64,000 bases of DNA. Source: Thalassospira tepidiphila MCCC 1A03514. GTDB lineage: Bacteria; Pseudomonadota; Alphaproteobacteria; Rhodospirillales; Thalassospiraceae. The position numbers were made by a program, and so were the translations under genes. The notes below the pieces were generated by a model. It was not told the DNA's origin. It ran no database searches and saw only the letters and a program-made list of their open reading frames with translations. The stretch covers positions 177,374-241,373 of the forward strand of contig NZ_JPVZ01000006.1 of assembly GCF_001662875.1 (NCBI RefSeq). The letters run 5' to 3'. Numbering within the stretch: position 1 is the stretch's first letter; every line of letters starts with the position of its first letter. Positions 26,599 through 37,400 of the stretch are shown in pieces.

Positions 26599-27816
26599 TT
26601 ACTGGTTGTCCTTGCGCCGGATCAGCAGGGCCAAACGTTCAATCCCGTCGCGGATACGTTCGTTGCTTTCGGTGGCAAAGCTCAGGCGCGCGGTATTGAT
26701 CCCGCTTTGGTCACAGAAGAATGCCTGACCGGGGACAAAGGCAACCTTGGCATCCTCCATCGCATCGATCAGAAGTTCGCGGCTGTTGATGTTTTCGGGC
26801 AATGTTAACCAGACAAACATGCCCCCTTGCGGGCGCGACCAACTGACACCTTCGGGCATGAAGTCCGCAAGCGCGCTTAGCATCACATCACGTTTGGCGC
26901 GATAGGCACCCTGCAGGGTTTCCAGATGGCTTGGAAACAGTTTCGATGCGGCACGCAGTGCAATTTCCTGATTGATGGTTGATACATGCAGATCCCCTGC
27001 CTGCTTCATCAGGACAAGCTGACGGATCACCGGGCGCGGTGCCGTGATCCAGCCGATACGAAGGGCCGGTGCCAGCGTTTTGGAAAAAGTACCAAGCTGA
27101 ATAACCGTTCCGGCATCCGGATCGCCATGGGCGTCATCAAGTGCCAAAAGCGACGGCAGGCTCTCACCTTCATAGGCAAGCTTGCAATAGGCCGCGTCTT
27201 CAAGGATCACCGCGCCATATTTGCGGGCAGTCTCCAGCACTGCCAAACGGCGATCAAGCGAATAGGATCGCCCGGTCGGGTTCTGGAAATCCGGCGACAG
27301 ATAGGCTATCCGGGCCCCCTTGGCAAAGGCGGCATCAAGTTCGGCAATCACCGGGCCGTCATCATCCATGGCAATGCCGACATAGCTTGGCCGACGCATG
27401 GAAAAGGCCTGCATCGCGCCAAGATAGCTTGGCTTTTCCAGAACGATCTCGCGCCCCGGCTCCAGCAACAGGCGGGCGAGCATATCCAGCCCCTGCTGCG
27501 CGCCACAGGTAATCAGGATGTTATCAATATCGCGCACAGCCCCCGTCGCCGCCAGATCGTCCGCAATCCATTGCCGCAGCCCGGGCAGGCCTTCACTGAT
27601 GGAATATTGCAGACTGCGACGCCCGGCCTGCTCATCGCCGGTCAGATCGCCATAAACATCATTAAAGGTCGCAAGCGGGAAAAGCTTGGGATCGGGCACA
27701 CCACCGGCAAATGAAATAATCTCTGGCCTTTCGGCCACTTTCAGCAGGTCACGAATTTCGGACGCCCGCAGGGCACGGGCATCGGCGACGATCATTTCAT
27801 TCCATTGAACAGACAT
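26599..27816 (-). CDS. PLP-dependent aminotransferase, class I fold type (LysN/MocR-like catalytic domain)
   Basis: About 405 residues, a stand-alone aminotransferase of the 2-aminoadipate/aromatic group. Seen: EIISFAGGVPDPKLFP, the Asn and Asp of the PLP pocket (DFQNPTGRSYS, ILEDAAYCKLAYEG), the Schiff-base Lys in GTFSKTLAPALRIGW, and the Arg that binds substrate carboxylate (NTARLSFA). The exact amino acid cannot be told from sequence. ATG at 27816 is preferred to 27858, since family members start close to it, but no strong ribosome site is seen. Confidence 0.88.
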   Translation of the reverse strand: MSVQWNEMIVADARALRASEIRDLLKVAERPEIISFAGGVPDPKLFPLATFNDVYGDLTGDEQAGRRSLQYSISEGLPGLRQWIADDLAATGAVRDIDNILITCGAQQGLDMLARLLLEPGREIVLEKPSYLGAMQAFSMRRPSYVGIAMDDDGPVIAELDAAFAKGARIAYLSPDFQNPTGRSYSLDRRLAVLETARKYGAVILEDAAYCKLAYEGESLPSLLALDDAHGDPDAGTVIQLGTFSKTLAPALRIGWITAPRPVIRQLVLMKQAGDLHVSTINQEIALRAASKLFPSHLETLQGAYRAKRDVMLSALADFMPEGVSWSRPQGGMFVWLTLPENINSRELLIDAMEDAKVAFVPGQAFFCDQSGINTARLSFATESNERIRDGIERLALLIRRKDNQ

Positions 27817-27973
27817 GGCAGCACTCTTTAGGTCAGCAACATTGCCGTTATTTGGCAAGCAACACTGACCTAAATCAAGTTTATTTTATCGAACCATCTA
27901 AATTTGAAATAAAATTACAACACACTCCGTCGCCAAGCTTGTTACAGCCCCATGCGGTTTTGCGCAGTGCCCT

Positions 27974-28774
27974 CTACTTTACCCGCAGCGAGGCCCGACA
28001 AAAGATCAGAGAAATCAGCACAATCGCGAAACAACCGATCAATGCGGAGAATGCCGCACTGACGATCAGAAATGCCGGATCGGCGGGGATGCCGATGGCA
28101 ACCAGTATCGCCACCACCTGTCCCATGACTGGTAATACCAAGGCTGAGAGAATGGGCAGGAACAGAACCACCGCCAAGAGTCGCACAAACAGATAGAAGA
28201 AGCATCGCCGTCCGACGGCCAAAACATCGCCAAACCTAGCCTGCCCCGCCTGAACGATCATCGCACCCCATGCGCCCAACAGCACAAACAGGACAAAGAC
28301 CAGAAATGCCACCACAGCCCCCGCACCAAGGCGCAACGCCGCCGACGCATCAACGCGGCCTGTACTCATCAATAGAAGGTCGGACACGAACACAAGCTGA
28401 TAGAGCGTGCCCAAAACCGCCACCACCAATGCAGCAGCCATCATGCCCCGCGCAAAATACAGCACCCCGGCCAAACCGTTTGATAGCATGGCCGCAAACC
28501 CGACCTCGCCCCTCAGGACAGCGATGTGGCTGACATAGGCAACAGGGATCAGCGGAATGGCATAAATCGCAAACCAGATGACTTGCCAGATGGCGGCCAT
28601 CAGGTTGGTCGACCCTTCAGCGTCCAGCAATGCCGGGCCGGGCATGACAGAGCCAAGCCCGCTGATCAGAACTGTCAGCAGCACCGAAATGGCAACAATG
28701 CCCCGCCCCTGCCACATCAGGGCCATACCATCCTGAATAATCCAAGTCTTGAATGGCTGTGCGTTTCCGTTCAT
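27974..28774 (-). CDS. Multi-pass membrane protein of unknown function
   Basis: About 266 residues with six predicted membrane helices (among them GIVAISVLLTVLISGLGSVM, GAVVAFLVFVLFVLLGAWGAM, LLAVVLFLPILSALVLPVMG) and a basic C-terminus. No family motif is recognised. The ATG at 28774 is chosen for GGGGGG ahead of it. It is divergent from cysD and upstream of the aminotransferase on the same strand, with no clear functional link. Confidence 0.65.
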   Translation of the reverse strand: MNGNAQPFKTWIIQDGMALMWQGRGIVAISVLLTVLISGLGSVMPGPALLDAEGSTNLMAAIWQVIWFAIYAIPLIPVAYVSHIAVLRGEVGFAAMLSNGLAGVLYFARGMMAAALVVAVLGTLYQLVFVSDLLLMSTGRVDASAALRLGAGAVVAFLVFVLFVLLGAWGAMIVQAGQARFGDVLAVGRRCFFYLFVRLLAVVLFLPILSALVLPVMGQVVAILVAIGIPADPAFLIVSAAFSALIGCFAIVLISLIFCRASLRVK

Positions 28775-29107
28775 CGCCCCCCACATATCGCCGCCGCAAT
28801 TGCGTGCGATTGATATGGCGATGAATGGGGTATCTGGTCAATGCATCTGGCTTGGAAGGTAAAATTGAGGCCTTCCTCCCCGAACAGAGGCCCTGCGATG
28901 CAAATAAACTTGCCCTGCCACGCCTTTCGAATTAAACACCATTAAAGGTGTTGATGATCATTCGACTACAAAATTTTGTGTAAAAATAGAAATCACACTT
29001 GCGTTGCGGGGCGTTCCATATTACCCATCAAAGCTAAGTGAAATACTTTTATAAACACTAAATTATGTGTTGATTGCCACAGTTATGATTGATCGGCAGG
29101 AAAGAGA
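28775..29107. promoter_or_regulatory. cysD upstream region with two similar 18-bp palindromes
   Basis: A 333-bp AT-rich spacer without genes. It contains AACACC-N6-GGTGTT at 28935-28952 and AACAC-N8-GTGTT at 29054-29071; both are 18 bp overall and share the same half sites, so one dimeric regulator could bind both. A 12-bp palindrome ACAAAATTTTGT lies at 28968-28979. Regulator unknown; no CysB-like gene adjoins. Confidence 0.45.
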
Positions 29108-30013
29108 ATGCAGCCTAATCTGACCCATCTCCGCCAGCTTGAGGCAGAGAGTATCCACATCATCCGCGAGGTGGCGGCATCGTTCGAGCGGCCGGTGATG
29201 CTTTATTCCATCGGCAAGGATTCATCAGTTCTGCTGCATCTGGCGCGCAAGGCGTTTTACCCGGCCCCGCCGCCCTTTCCATTGATGCATGTCGACACCA
29301 CCTGGAAATTCCGCGAAATGATCGAATTTCGCGACCGGATGGCAGCTGAATACGGCTTTGATCTGATTGTCCATATCAATCAGGACGGTGTGGAGCGCGG
29401 CATTGGCCCGTTCACCCATGGATCGAGCCTGCATACCGATGTCATGAAGACGGAATCGCTTAAACAGGCGCTGAACAAATACAAGTTCGATGCGGCCTTT
29501 GGCGGTGCGCGACGTGACGAGGAAAAGGCACGTGCCAAGGAACGCGTGTTTTCCTTCCGGACCGAAACCCACCGCTGGGATCCGAAAAACCAGCGCCCGG
29601 AATTGTGGGATATCTATAACGCCCGGATCAACAAGGGTGAAAGCATCCGTGCTTTCCCGATCTCCAACTGGACCGAGCTTGATATCTGGCAATACATCTA
29701 TCTCGAACAGATCCCGATTGTGCCGCTGTATTATTCCGCCAAACGCCCGGTGGTCGAACGCGACGGCATGCTGATCATGGTCGATGACGACCGCATGCCG
29801 CTGAACCCGGGCGAGACCCCGCAAATGAAATCGGTGCGTTTCAGGACCCTTGGCTGTTACCCGCTGACGGGGGCGGTTGAGTCCGAGGCAGCCACCTTGC
29901 CCGACATTATCCAGGAAATGCTTTTGACCCGTTCAAGCGAACGTCAGGGCCGCATGATTGACCACGACCAGGCCGGGTCGATGGAGAAGAAGAAGCAGGA
30001 AGGCTATTTCTGA
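29108..30013 (+). CDS. cysD: Sulfate adenylyltransferase subunit 2
   Basis: A 301-residue protein of the PAPS-reductase-like PP-loop family (SIGKDSS at residues 34-40), with [20 protein letters not shown] and the ending [20 protein letters not shown] typical of CysD. With CysN it makes adenosine phosphosulfate from ATP and sulfate. Its stop overlaps the start of the next gene (TGATG). Confidence 0.96.
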   Translation: MQPNLTHLRQLEAESIHIIREVAASFERPVMLYSIGKDSSVLLHLARKAFYPAPPPFPLMHVDTTWKFREMIEFRDRMAAEYGFDLIVHINQDGVERGIGPFTHGSSLHTDVMKTESLKQALNKYKFDAAFGGARRDEEKARAKERVFSFRTETHRWDPKNQRPELWDIYNARINKGESIRAFPISNWTELDIWQYIYLEQIPIVPLYYSAKRPVVERDGMLIMVDDDRMPLNPGETPQMKSVRFRTLGCYPLTGAVESEAATLPDIIQEMLLTRSSERQGRMIDHDQAGSMEKKKQEGYF

Positions 30014-31932
30014 TGTCACACAAGTCTGATTTGATCGCCGATGATATTCTCGGCTACCTCAAGGCTCAGGAAGAAAAAAGCCTTCTGCGTTTCATCACCT
30101 GCGGCAGCGTGGATGATGGCAAATCGACCCTGATCGGGCGTCTGCTTTGGGATTCCAAACTGATCTTTGAAGATCAGCTGGCCGCCCTTGAGTCTGACAG
30201 CCGCAAGGTTGGCACGCAAGGCGGCGAGATTGATTTCGCCCTGCTGCTTGATGGTTTGCAGGCCGAACGCGAACAGGGCATCACCATTGATGTCGCCTAT
30301 CGCTTCTTCTCGACCGACAAGCGCAAATTCATCGTCGCCGATACCCCCGGCCACGAACAATATACCCGCAACATGGCAACCGGTGCCTCGACCGCCGATG
30401 TTGCTGTCATCCTGATTGACGCGCGTAAGGGCATCCTGACCCAGACCCGCCGTCACAGCTTCATCACATCGCTTCTGGGCATCAAGCATGTGGTGCTGGC
30501 CGTTAACAAGATGGACCTGATCGACTATGACCAGTCGAAGTTTGATCAGATCGTTGCCGAGTATCTGAAATTCGCCGAACAGCTGAACTATGGCTCGATC
30601 ACCGCGATCCCGCTTTCAGCCCTTCGTGGCGACAATATGATCGAGCCGAGCGCGAATACGCCTTGGTATTCCGGCCCGACGCTGCTTGCCCATCTTGAAG
30701 ATGTGCAGGTCGAACAGGATGCGATTGAAAAGCCGTTCCGTTTGCCGGTGCAGTGGGTCAACCGCCCGAACCTTGATTTTCGGGGCTTTTCCGGCACCAT
30801 TTCATCAGGCCGCGTCAAACCGGGTGACGAGGTTATCGTTACCGCATCGGGCCAGACCAGCAAGGTCAAAGACATCGTCACCTTTGATGGTAACCTAGAT
30901 GTTGCCATTGCCGGTCAGGCGATTACCCTCACCCTTGAAGATGAAATCGACATTTCGCGTGGTGACGTTTTGGCACACGCAGATGCCAAGCCCGACTTTG
31001 CCGATCAGTTCGAAGCCCGCATCATCTGGATGCACGAAGATCATCTTCTACCCGGCCGTCCCTATCTGATCAAGATGGGCGCACAGGTTGCCAATGCGCA
31101 GATCAGCGACCTTAAATACAAGGTCAATGTGAACACGCTTGAACATGTCGCGGGCAAAACGCTTGAGCTAAATGAAGTCGGGATTGCCAATATCTCGGCC
31201 GACAAGGCGTTGGCCTTTGATCCCTATGATCAGAACCGTCATTCGGGCCGCTTCATCATTATTGACCGCTTTACCAACGCCACTGTTGGGGCGGGTATGG
31301 TCAACCATTCCCTGCGTCGTGCGACCAACATCAAATGGCAGGAAATGGACATCAACAAGGGCGCACGTGCCTATCAGAAAGGCCAGAAATCGGTCATTCT
31401 GTGGTTCACCGGCCTGTCGGGTGCAGGTAAATCGACGGTTGCCAACCTGGTTGAGAAGAAGCTTCATGCCCTTGGCAAACATACCTACACCCTTGATGGC
31501 GACAATGTCCGTCATGGCCTGAACAAGGATCTTGGCTTTACCGATGCCGACCGGGTGGAAAACATCCGCCGGGTTGGTGAAACCGCCAAGCTGTTTGTTG
31601 ATGCGGGCGTGATCACGCTGGTATCCTTCATCTCGCCGTTCAAAAGCGAACGCCAACTGGCGCGCAGCCTTGTTGAAAAAGACGAATTCATCGAGGTGTT
31701 TATCGACACCCCGCTTGAAGTCTGCGAACAGCGCGATGTGAAAGGCCTTTATAAAAAGGCCCGTGCTGGCGAGATCGCCAACTTCACCGGGATCGACAGC
31801 CCCTATGAACGGCCAGAAAATGCCGAGATCACGGTCAACACATCCGATCAGACCGCCGAAGAAGCAGCAGAGGCGATTGTCTCCAAGCTTGAAGAATTCG
31901 GTGTTCTCGGGGCCTGGTTCCCGGAAATCTGA
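30013..31932 (+). CDS. cysN: Bifunctional sulfate adenylyltransferase subunit 1 / adenylylsulfate kinase
   Basis: A 639-residue CysN-CysC fusion. The N-terminal GTPase of the elongation factor type has G1 (GSVDDGKST, 31-39), [17 protein letters not shown] and NKMD; it drives sulfate activation with CysD. From about residue 460 comes APS kinase with its P-loop (GLSGAGKS, about 467-474), [15 protein letters not shown] and [13 protein letters not shown], which yields PAPS. The fused form is common in alphaproteobacteria (also called NodQ). Confidence 0.95.
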   Translation: MSHKSDLIADDILGYLKAQEEKSLLRFITCGSVDDGKSTLIGRLLWDSKLIFEDQLAALESDSRKVGTQGGEIDFALLLDGLQAEREQGITIDVAYRFFSTDKRKFIVADTPGHEQYTRNMATGASTADVAVILIDARKGILTQTRRHSFITSLLGIKHVVLAVNKMDLIDYDQSKFDQIVAEYLKFAEQLNYGSITAIPLSALRGDNMIEPSANTPWYSGPTLLAHLEDVQVEQDAIEKPFRLPVQWVNRPNLDFRGFSGTISSGRVKPGDEVIVTASGQTSKVKDIVTFDGNLDVAIAGQAITLTLEDEIDISRGDVLAHADAKPDFADQFEARIIWMHEDHLLPGRPYLIKMGAQVANAQISDLKYKVNVNTLEHVAGKTLELNEVGIANISADKALAFDPYDQNRHSGRFIIIDRFTNATVGAGMVNHSLRRATNIKWQEMDINKGARAYQKGQKSVILWFTGLSGAGKSTVANLVEKKLHALGKHTYTLDGDNVRHGLNKDLGFTDADRVENIRRVGETAKLFVDAGVITLVSFISPFKSERQLARSLVEKDEFIEVFIDTPLEVCEQRDVKGLYKKARAGEIANFTGIDSPYERPENAEITVNTSDQTAEEAAEAIVSKLEEFGVLGAWFPEI

Positions 31933-31956
31933 TCTGCACTCAGACATGCATTCAGG

Positions 31957-31990
31957 AAAACCCGGCATTTGCGAATGCCGGGTTTTCTTT
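31957..31990 (+). terminator. Rho-independent terminator of cysD-cysNC
   Basis: Stem of 13 bp (31957-31969 with 31974-31986), loop TGCG, followed by CTTTTG. Confidence 0.85.
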
Positions 31991-32072
31991 TGCTTCAACC
32001 ACATATTCCCCGATCCTGAAAAACCCGATTGGATACGCCTTGACTCCTGTTCCGCTTTGACCACATAAAATA

Positions 32073-32087
32073 GAACGAAACAGGAAC
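32073..32087 (+). promoter_or_regulatory. LexA box of the imuA-imuB-dnaE2 operon
   Basis: GAACGAAACAGGAAC is an exact GAAC-N7-GAAC direct repeat, the LexA site of alphaproteobacteria, seven bases ahead of the imuA ATG. Confidence 0.9.
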
Positions 32088-32093
32088 AATAAA

Positions 32094-32915
32094 ATGTCAG
32101 ACAGACGCATTCATCAGGCACGCGCGGCACTGGCGCGGGCCGAGCAACAATGGAAAGTTCAGGTTTCCTGTCTGTCCGGTGGGCCAGATCGGGCAGACGG
32201 GGTGATTGCGCATGCCTTTGGCGGCACGTTCCTGCGCGATCATATCAGCATCGGCGGCCTTGCCCCGACTGGCCTGCATGAAGTGTTGTGCGGCCATGAT
32301 GATTGCGCGGCGTCCCTTTTGGCGTGGTATCTGGCGACATTGTCTGTGGAGGCGTCCTCTGATGCCTCTAATCACCCATCTGCCCCGCCACCCGGCAAGG
32401 GCATTTTCTGGATCCGGCAGCGTCGCGCGCTGGATCAGGGCGGGTTTTATGCCTTGTCCCTGCCGATGGCGGCCCTTGAACCAGAACCGTTGATGATGAC
32501 GGTGGATCAACAGGCCACCGCCCTTTGGACCTGTGAGGAAGTGGCAAAATCCGGTCAGGTCCGTGCGGTGATCATTGAAACCACCGACTATGACCTGACC
32601 ACGGCAAGGCGCCTACAACTGGCCTGTGAAAGTGGTGGCACACGCATCATTGTTTTGCGCCCGCTTGCCAGAAACGGGCGCATTCCGACCTCAAGCGCCT
32701 GGACACGCTGGCAAATCACACCTGTAAACGCCTTGGAACCAACAGAACGACCAACAGGAAACGATCATCATCTCAGCCTGATCGGGGGACGCGGGGTCCG
32801 ACCGGGAAGCTGGAAAGTCAAAACCGATGCAACAACGTTTTCTTTATCTGTGGCTGACCCACTGGAAAACCAACTGTCAGAAGCCTCAACACAAGACAGG
32901 CACGCCCACGCCTGA
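32094..32915 (+). CDS. imuA: SOS mutagenesis protein ImuA (RecA-like)
   Basis: A 273-residue RecA/SulA-related protein without an intact Walker A. Family features are HAFGGTFLRDHISIGGLAPTGLHEVLCG and the WIRQRRALDQGG region. It helps ImuB and DnaE2 in error-prone lesion bypass, and its C-terminal half binds RecA in other species. First gene of the cassette, directly behind the LexA box; the end overlaps imuB by 89 bp. Confidence 0.9.
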   Translation: MSDRRIHQARAALARAEQQWKVQVSCLSGGPDRADGVIAHAFGGTFLRDHISIGGLAPTGLHEVLCGHDDCAASLLAWYLATLSVEASSDASNHPSAPPPGKGIFWIRQRRALDQGGFYALSLPMAALEPEPLMMTVDQQATALWTCEEVAKSGQVRAVIIETTDYDLTTARRLQLACESGGTRIIVLRPLARNGRIPTSSAWTRWQITPVNALEPTERPTGNDHHLSLIGGRGVRPGSWKVKTDATTFSLSVADPLENQLSEASTQDRHAHA

Positions 32916-34473
32916 TCAGCCCCGTGATGCTGACAGTCCGAAAACTGCCCCACAGGCCTCAAAGGCACAAGCCACCCCGCACGTGATCACGCGCAGTGAC
33001 CACAAGGGCGTGCTCGTCTGTGGCCTGAATGCAGCTGCACAAAAGGCAGGATTGCATGGTGGCATGCGTTTGTCGGATGCGCGCAGCATCCTGCCCGATC
33101 TTCAGGATAGCCCTGAAGAGCCAGAACTCTGCGATGGCAAGTTTGCCCGACTGGTGCGCTTCATGGACCGCTATAGCCCATGGATTGCGCCGGATCGGGA
33201 CTTGCATGCGCATGGGCTTAATGGGGATGCAGGCCTATGGCTTGAAATCACTGGCGGCAGTCATTTGTTTGGCGGCGAAAGTGCCATGATCACCCAAATC
33301 CTGTGCGATATGAAAGCCCAGGGCATTGCTGCCCGCGCCGCCATTGCCGATACCGCTGGTGCCGCATGGGCCGCGGCCCGTTGCCATACAGGGGGCCATC
33401 CGGGCGCATCACATGAACGCATTTTGTCCCTGCCACGCGATCACGGAATTGCGGCCGGGTTTCCGGTATCGTGTCTGCGACTGTCTGATGACATCATCGC
33501 GGTTCTGTCGCGGCTTGGCCTGAAACAACTGGGCGATATCACACCCCTGCCGCGCGCGAATATCACCACCCGCCTTGGGCCGGATGTGTTGCATCGCCTT
33601 GATCAGTTTTATGGCCGTCTGCCCGAACATCTGAATTTCGAGCTGCCTGATGCCCCATGGTTGATCAAACAAAGTTTTGGCGAACCATTGGGGAGTGCTG
33701 ACACGCTGGCGCATGCGATTGAAAGCATGGTGGCGGACCTTTGCGCCAAACTGCGCGATGAAAACCTTGGTCTTAGGCGTCTGATCGTCCGGTCCATTCG
33801 CGTCGATGGCCATGCCCATACCATCACGACCACGACGGGCACCCCCTGCCAGTCCGAAAGCCATATCTTGCGATTGTTCGCGGAAAAGATGCCCGGTGTT
33901 GATACCGGGTTTGGCATTGAACAGGTGATTGTCTATGCCCCTTGGGTCGAACATGTTGCCTTTCGCCAAGTCCGCCTTGATCGCAAACAGGATGACAGCA
34001 GCGATCATATCGCCCTTGCCCAACTGCTCGATCGCATAGCCCATCATCTGGGGCCCAAGGATATCCTGTTTCGCCCGGCCCACCATGCCAGCCACCTGCC
34101 TGAACGGGCCGCCATCCGGCAATCGCCCACCGGGGCTGCCAAACCGGCACGTCTTGCGGATGCGCCCCTGCCCAAACGCCCGGTCCGTCTGATTGATCCA
34201 CCCGAACCGGTTGATGTCATGGAACGCAGTGCCAACGGCGCACCAACAAAACTGCGTTGGCGCAAGATGATGATTGATGTGTTGCGGGCCGACGGGCCAG
34301 AGCGCATCTGCCCGGAATGGTGGAGCCATCTGGACCGGGATCATTACGCCCTGTCGCAGATGACACGCGATTATTTCCGCATCTGCGATCAGAAAGGCCG
34401 GTTGATCTGGCTGTTTCGCAGTGGCCATGCCGGGCAGGATATCTGGTCGGTACATGGATTGTTTGCCGGATGA
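32827..34473 (+). CDS. imuB: Y-family polymerase-like protein ImuB
   Basis: A 548-residue Y-family polymerase relative. The N-terminus (MQQRFLYLWLTHW) matches ImuB starts and lacks the catalytic acid residues of DinB, as expected for a non-catalytic adaptor linking DnaE2 to the sliding clamp. Seen: HGGMRLSDARSILPDL, a helix-hairpin-helix-like stretch (LSRLGLKQLGDITPLPR) and a C-terminal part with ERICPEWW. The unusually long overlap with imuA suggests tight coupling. Confidence 0.9.
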   Translation: MQQRFLYLWLTHWKTNCQKPQHKTGTPTPDQPRDADSPKTAPQASKAQATPHVITRSDHKGVLVCGLNAAAQKAGLHGGMRLSDARSILPDLQDSPEEPELCDGKFARLVRFMDRYSPWIAPDRDLHAHGLNGDAGLWLEITGGSHLFGGESAMITQILCDMKAQGIAARAAIADTAGAAWAAARCHTGGHPGASHERILSLPRDHGIAAGFPVSCLRLSDDIIAVLSRLGLKQLGDITPLPRANITTRLGPDVLHRLDQFYGRLPEHLNFELPDAPWLIKQSFGEPLGSADTLAHAIESMVADLCAKLRDENLGLRRLIVRSIRVDGHAHTITTTTGTPCQSESHILRLFAEKMPGVDTGFGIEQVIVYAPWVEHVAFRQVRLDRKQDDSSDHIALAQLLDRIAHHLGPKDILFRPAHHASHLPERAAIRQSPTGAAKPARLADAPLPKRPVRLIDPPEPVDVMERSANGAPTKLRWRKMMIDVLRADGPERICPEWWSHLDRDHYALSQMTRDYFRICDQKGRLIWLFRSGHAGQDIWSVHGLFAG

Positions 34474-34477
34474 TGCC

Positions 34478-37400
34478 ATGACCAAACAAACCAACAGTAC
34501 AGCCGATCCGGCCTATGCCGAACTGCATGTCAGCAGCAATTTTTCCTTTCTGCAAGGCGCATCCCATGCCGAGGAACTGGTCCTGACCGCCGCCACCAAG
34601 AGCCTGCATGCGATTGCGATTACCGATCACAACACGCTGGCCGGGGTGGTGCGCGGCCATACGGCACACCGCAATTATGCCGACCGGTTGAATTACATTG
34701 TCGGCTGTCGGCTCGATCCGATGGATGGTCCATCCTTGCTGTGTTATCCGACCGACCGGGCATCTTATGCCCGGCTGTGTCGGTTGCTGACCCTTGGCAA
34801 GCGCCGCGCGCCCAAGGGATCGTGCGAAATTTATCTCGCCGATATCGTCACGCACAGCGAAGGGTTGCTGTTTATCGCCGTGCCGCCACAGGTGCCGGAT
34901 GATGCCTTTCGCGACGAACTGATCAGTTTGAAGTCGCATTTCGAAGATCGCCTTTGGCTGGCGGTCGGGCGGTTCATGGACGGGTTTGACAGCGAACGTT
35001 TGGAGTTTACAGAGGCGGTCGAGGCCGATCTTGGCATTCCGGCCGTGGTGACCAATGACGTGCATATGCATTTACGATCACGCAAACCATTGCAGGATGT
35101 CCTGACCTGCATTCGCCATCACTGTACGATTGAGGATGCGGGATACCGCCTGTTTCCCAATGGCGAACGCCATATCAAATCACCGCGTGAAATGGCCCGT
35201 CTGTTTCCGGGGCACCCGCACTGGATCGCACGCACCACCGAGATTGCCGATCAATGCACCTTCAGCCTTGATGAGCTGCGCTATGAATATCCCGATGAAA
35301 ATGACGGATCGGGCGAAGGCCCCCAGGAACGGTTGATCCGGCTGACCTGGGAAGGCGCGCATAAACGCTACCCCGAAGGTGTGCCCGACAAGGTCAAAAA
35401 CCTGATCGAGACAGAGCTTAAGCTGATCGATGAGTTGGGCTATGCCCCCTATTTCCTGACCGTGCATGACATTGTTGCCTTTGCCCGGTCCCGTGGCATT
35501 TTGTGTCAAGGGCGCGGATCAGCGGCCAATTCATCGGTGTGTTTTTGTTTGCATGTCACCTCGGTCGATCCCAACAAGGTGGAATTGCTGTTTTCACGCT
35601 TCATCAGCAATGCGCGCAATGAACCGCCCGATATTGATGTCGATTTTGAACATGAACGCCGCGAAGAGGTTATTCAGTTCATCTATGAACGCTATGGCCG
35701 CGACCGGGCCGGATTGACCGCCACGGTGATTTCATACCGATCCCGCAGTGCCATTCGCGATGTCGGCAAGGTGTTTGGCCTGTCGGAAGACACCATCGTC
35801 AAACTGACCAAAACCATCTGGGGATCCAGCAGCAAGGGCGCCCATGACAATATGATGCGCCAATCTGGCATTCATCCCGATGAACCGCGCCTGAAGGCCG
35901 TTCTCGATATCGCGGGCGAGTTGACGGGCTTCCCGCGCCATTTGTCGCAACATGTTGGTGGTTTTGTCATCACGCGCGGGCCGCTTTGCGAACTCTCGCC
36001 GATTGCCAATGCCGCCATGGCGGACCGCACCACCATTGAATGGGACAAGGATGACATTGATGCGCTGGGTATCCTGAAGGTCGATATCTTGGCCCTTGGC
36101 ATGCTGACCTGCATCCGAAAGGCCTTGGATGAGCTGCGCACGCACAAGAACATTGATTACGATCTGGCCACCCTGCCCAAGGAAGATCGGGCGACCTATC
36201 GCATGCTGGAAAAGGCCGACAGTATCGGCACCTTTCAGGTGGAATCGCGCGCGCAAATGAGCATGCTGCCCCGCCTTAAACCGCGAAGCATTTATGACCT
36301 GACCATTCAGGTCGCCATCGTCCGCCCCGGCCCGATCCAGGGCGGCATGGTCCACCCGTTTTTGCAGCGGCGCATGGGCCGCGAAAAGGTCGACTACCCG
36401 TCCCCGGAACTCGAAGCCGTATTGAAACGCACCTGCGGTGTGCCGCTGTTTCAGGAACAGGCGATGCAGATCGCCATTGTCGCCGCCGGCTATTCTGGCG
36501 GAGAAGCCGACAACCTGCGTCGTGCCATGGCAACGTTCAAGCGCACCGGCACCATTGGCGAACACCGGACCAAGTTCATCAATGGCATGCTGGGTAACGG
36601 CTATGACATGGAATTTGCCGAACGCTGCTTCAAACAGATCGAAGGCTTTGCCGATTATGGCTTCCCCGAAAGCCATGCCGCGAGTTTTGCCATTCTGGCC
36701 TATGCGTCTTCCTGGCTTAAATGCCATCACCCGGATGTGTTTTTATGCGCACTTTTGAATTCGCAACCGATGGGGTTTTATGCCCCGGCACAGTTGGTCA
36801 ATGATGCGCGCAATCACGGGGTGCGCGTGCTTGAAATCGATATCAATCACAGCTTCTGGGACAATCAGCTGGAACGCGAACTGGGCCGAACGGCGGGATA
36901 TCATTCCGTGCGGCTTGGCTTTCGCCAGATCAAGGGGTTTGGTGAGCTTGATGCCCTTGCCCTGATTTCCAATCGGCCCCAAGGCGGGTTTCAGGATGTC
37001 TATCTGATGGCGCGTCAGACGGGCTTATCGCCAGCAGCCCTTGAAAAACTGGCCGAGGCCGATGCGTTCGGATCGCTGGGCCTGTCACGGCGCGAAGCCC
37101 TTTGGGCTGTGCGGCGCTTTGGCAAGGGGCGCAAGGCACCAGCAAGCCTGCCCCTGTTTGAAGCAGCCCAGAACTTTAACCACAATATGGGTGTCTCGGC
37201 CGAGTTTGGCGCCGAGGCCCCGGTGGATTTGCCGATCATGGGCCCGGGCGAAGAGATCATCGAAGATTACGCCAGCCTGCGCCTGTCGCTTAAGGGTCAT
37301 CCGATGGCGATGCTGCGTGATGCATTGGGTGCCGCCGGGGTCTGTACCGCCAGTGATCTGCCCAATGTACGAAATGGGGATCGTTTGACCCATGCCGGCT

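Noticed and set aside
31168..32130. Minus-strand frame of 320 codons opposite cysNC and across its terminator and the LexA box
   Set aside because: It runs antisense through the APS kinase domain, a terminator and a regulatory site.
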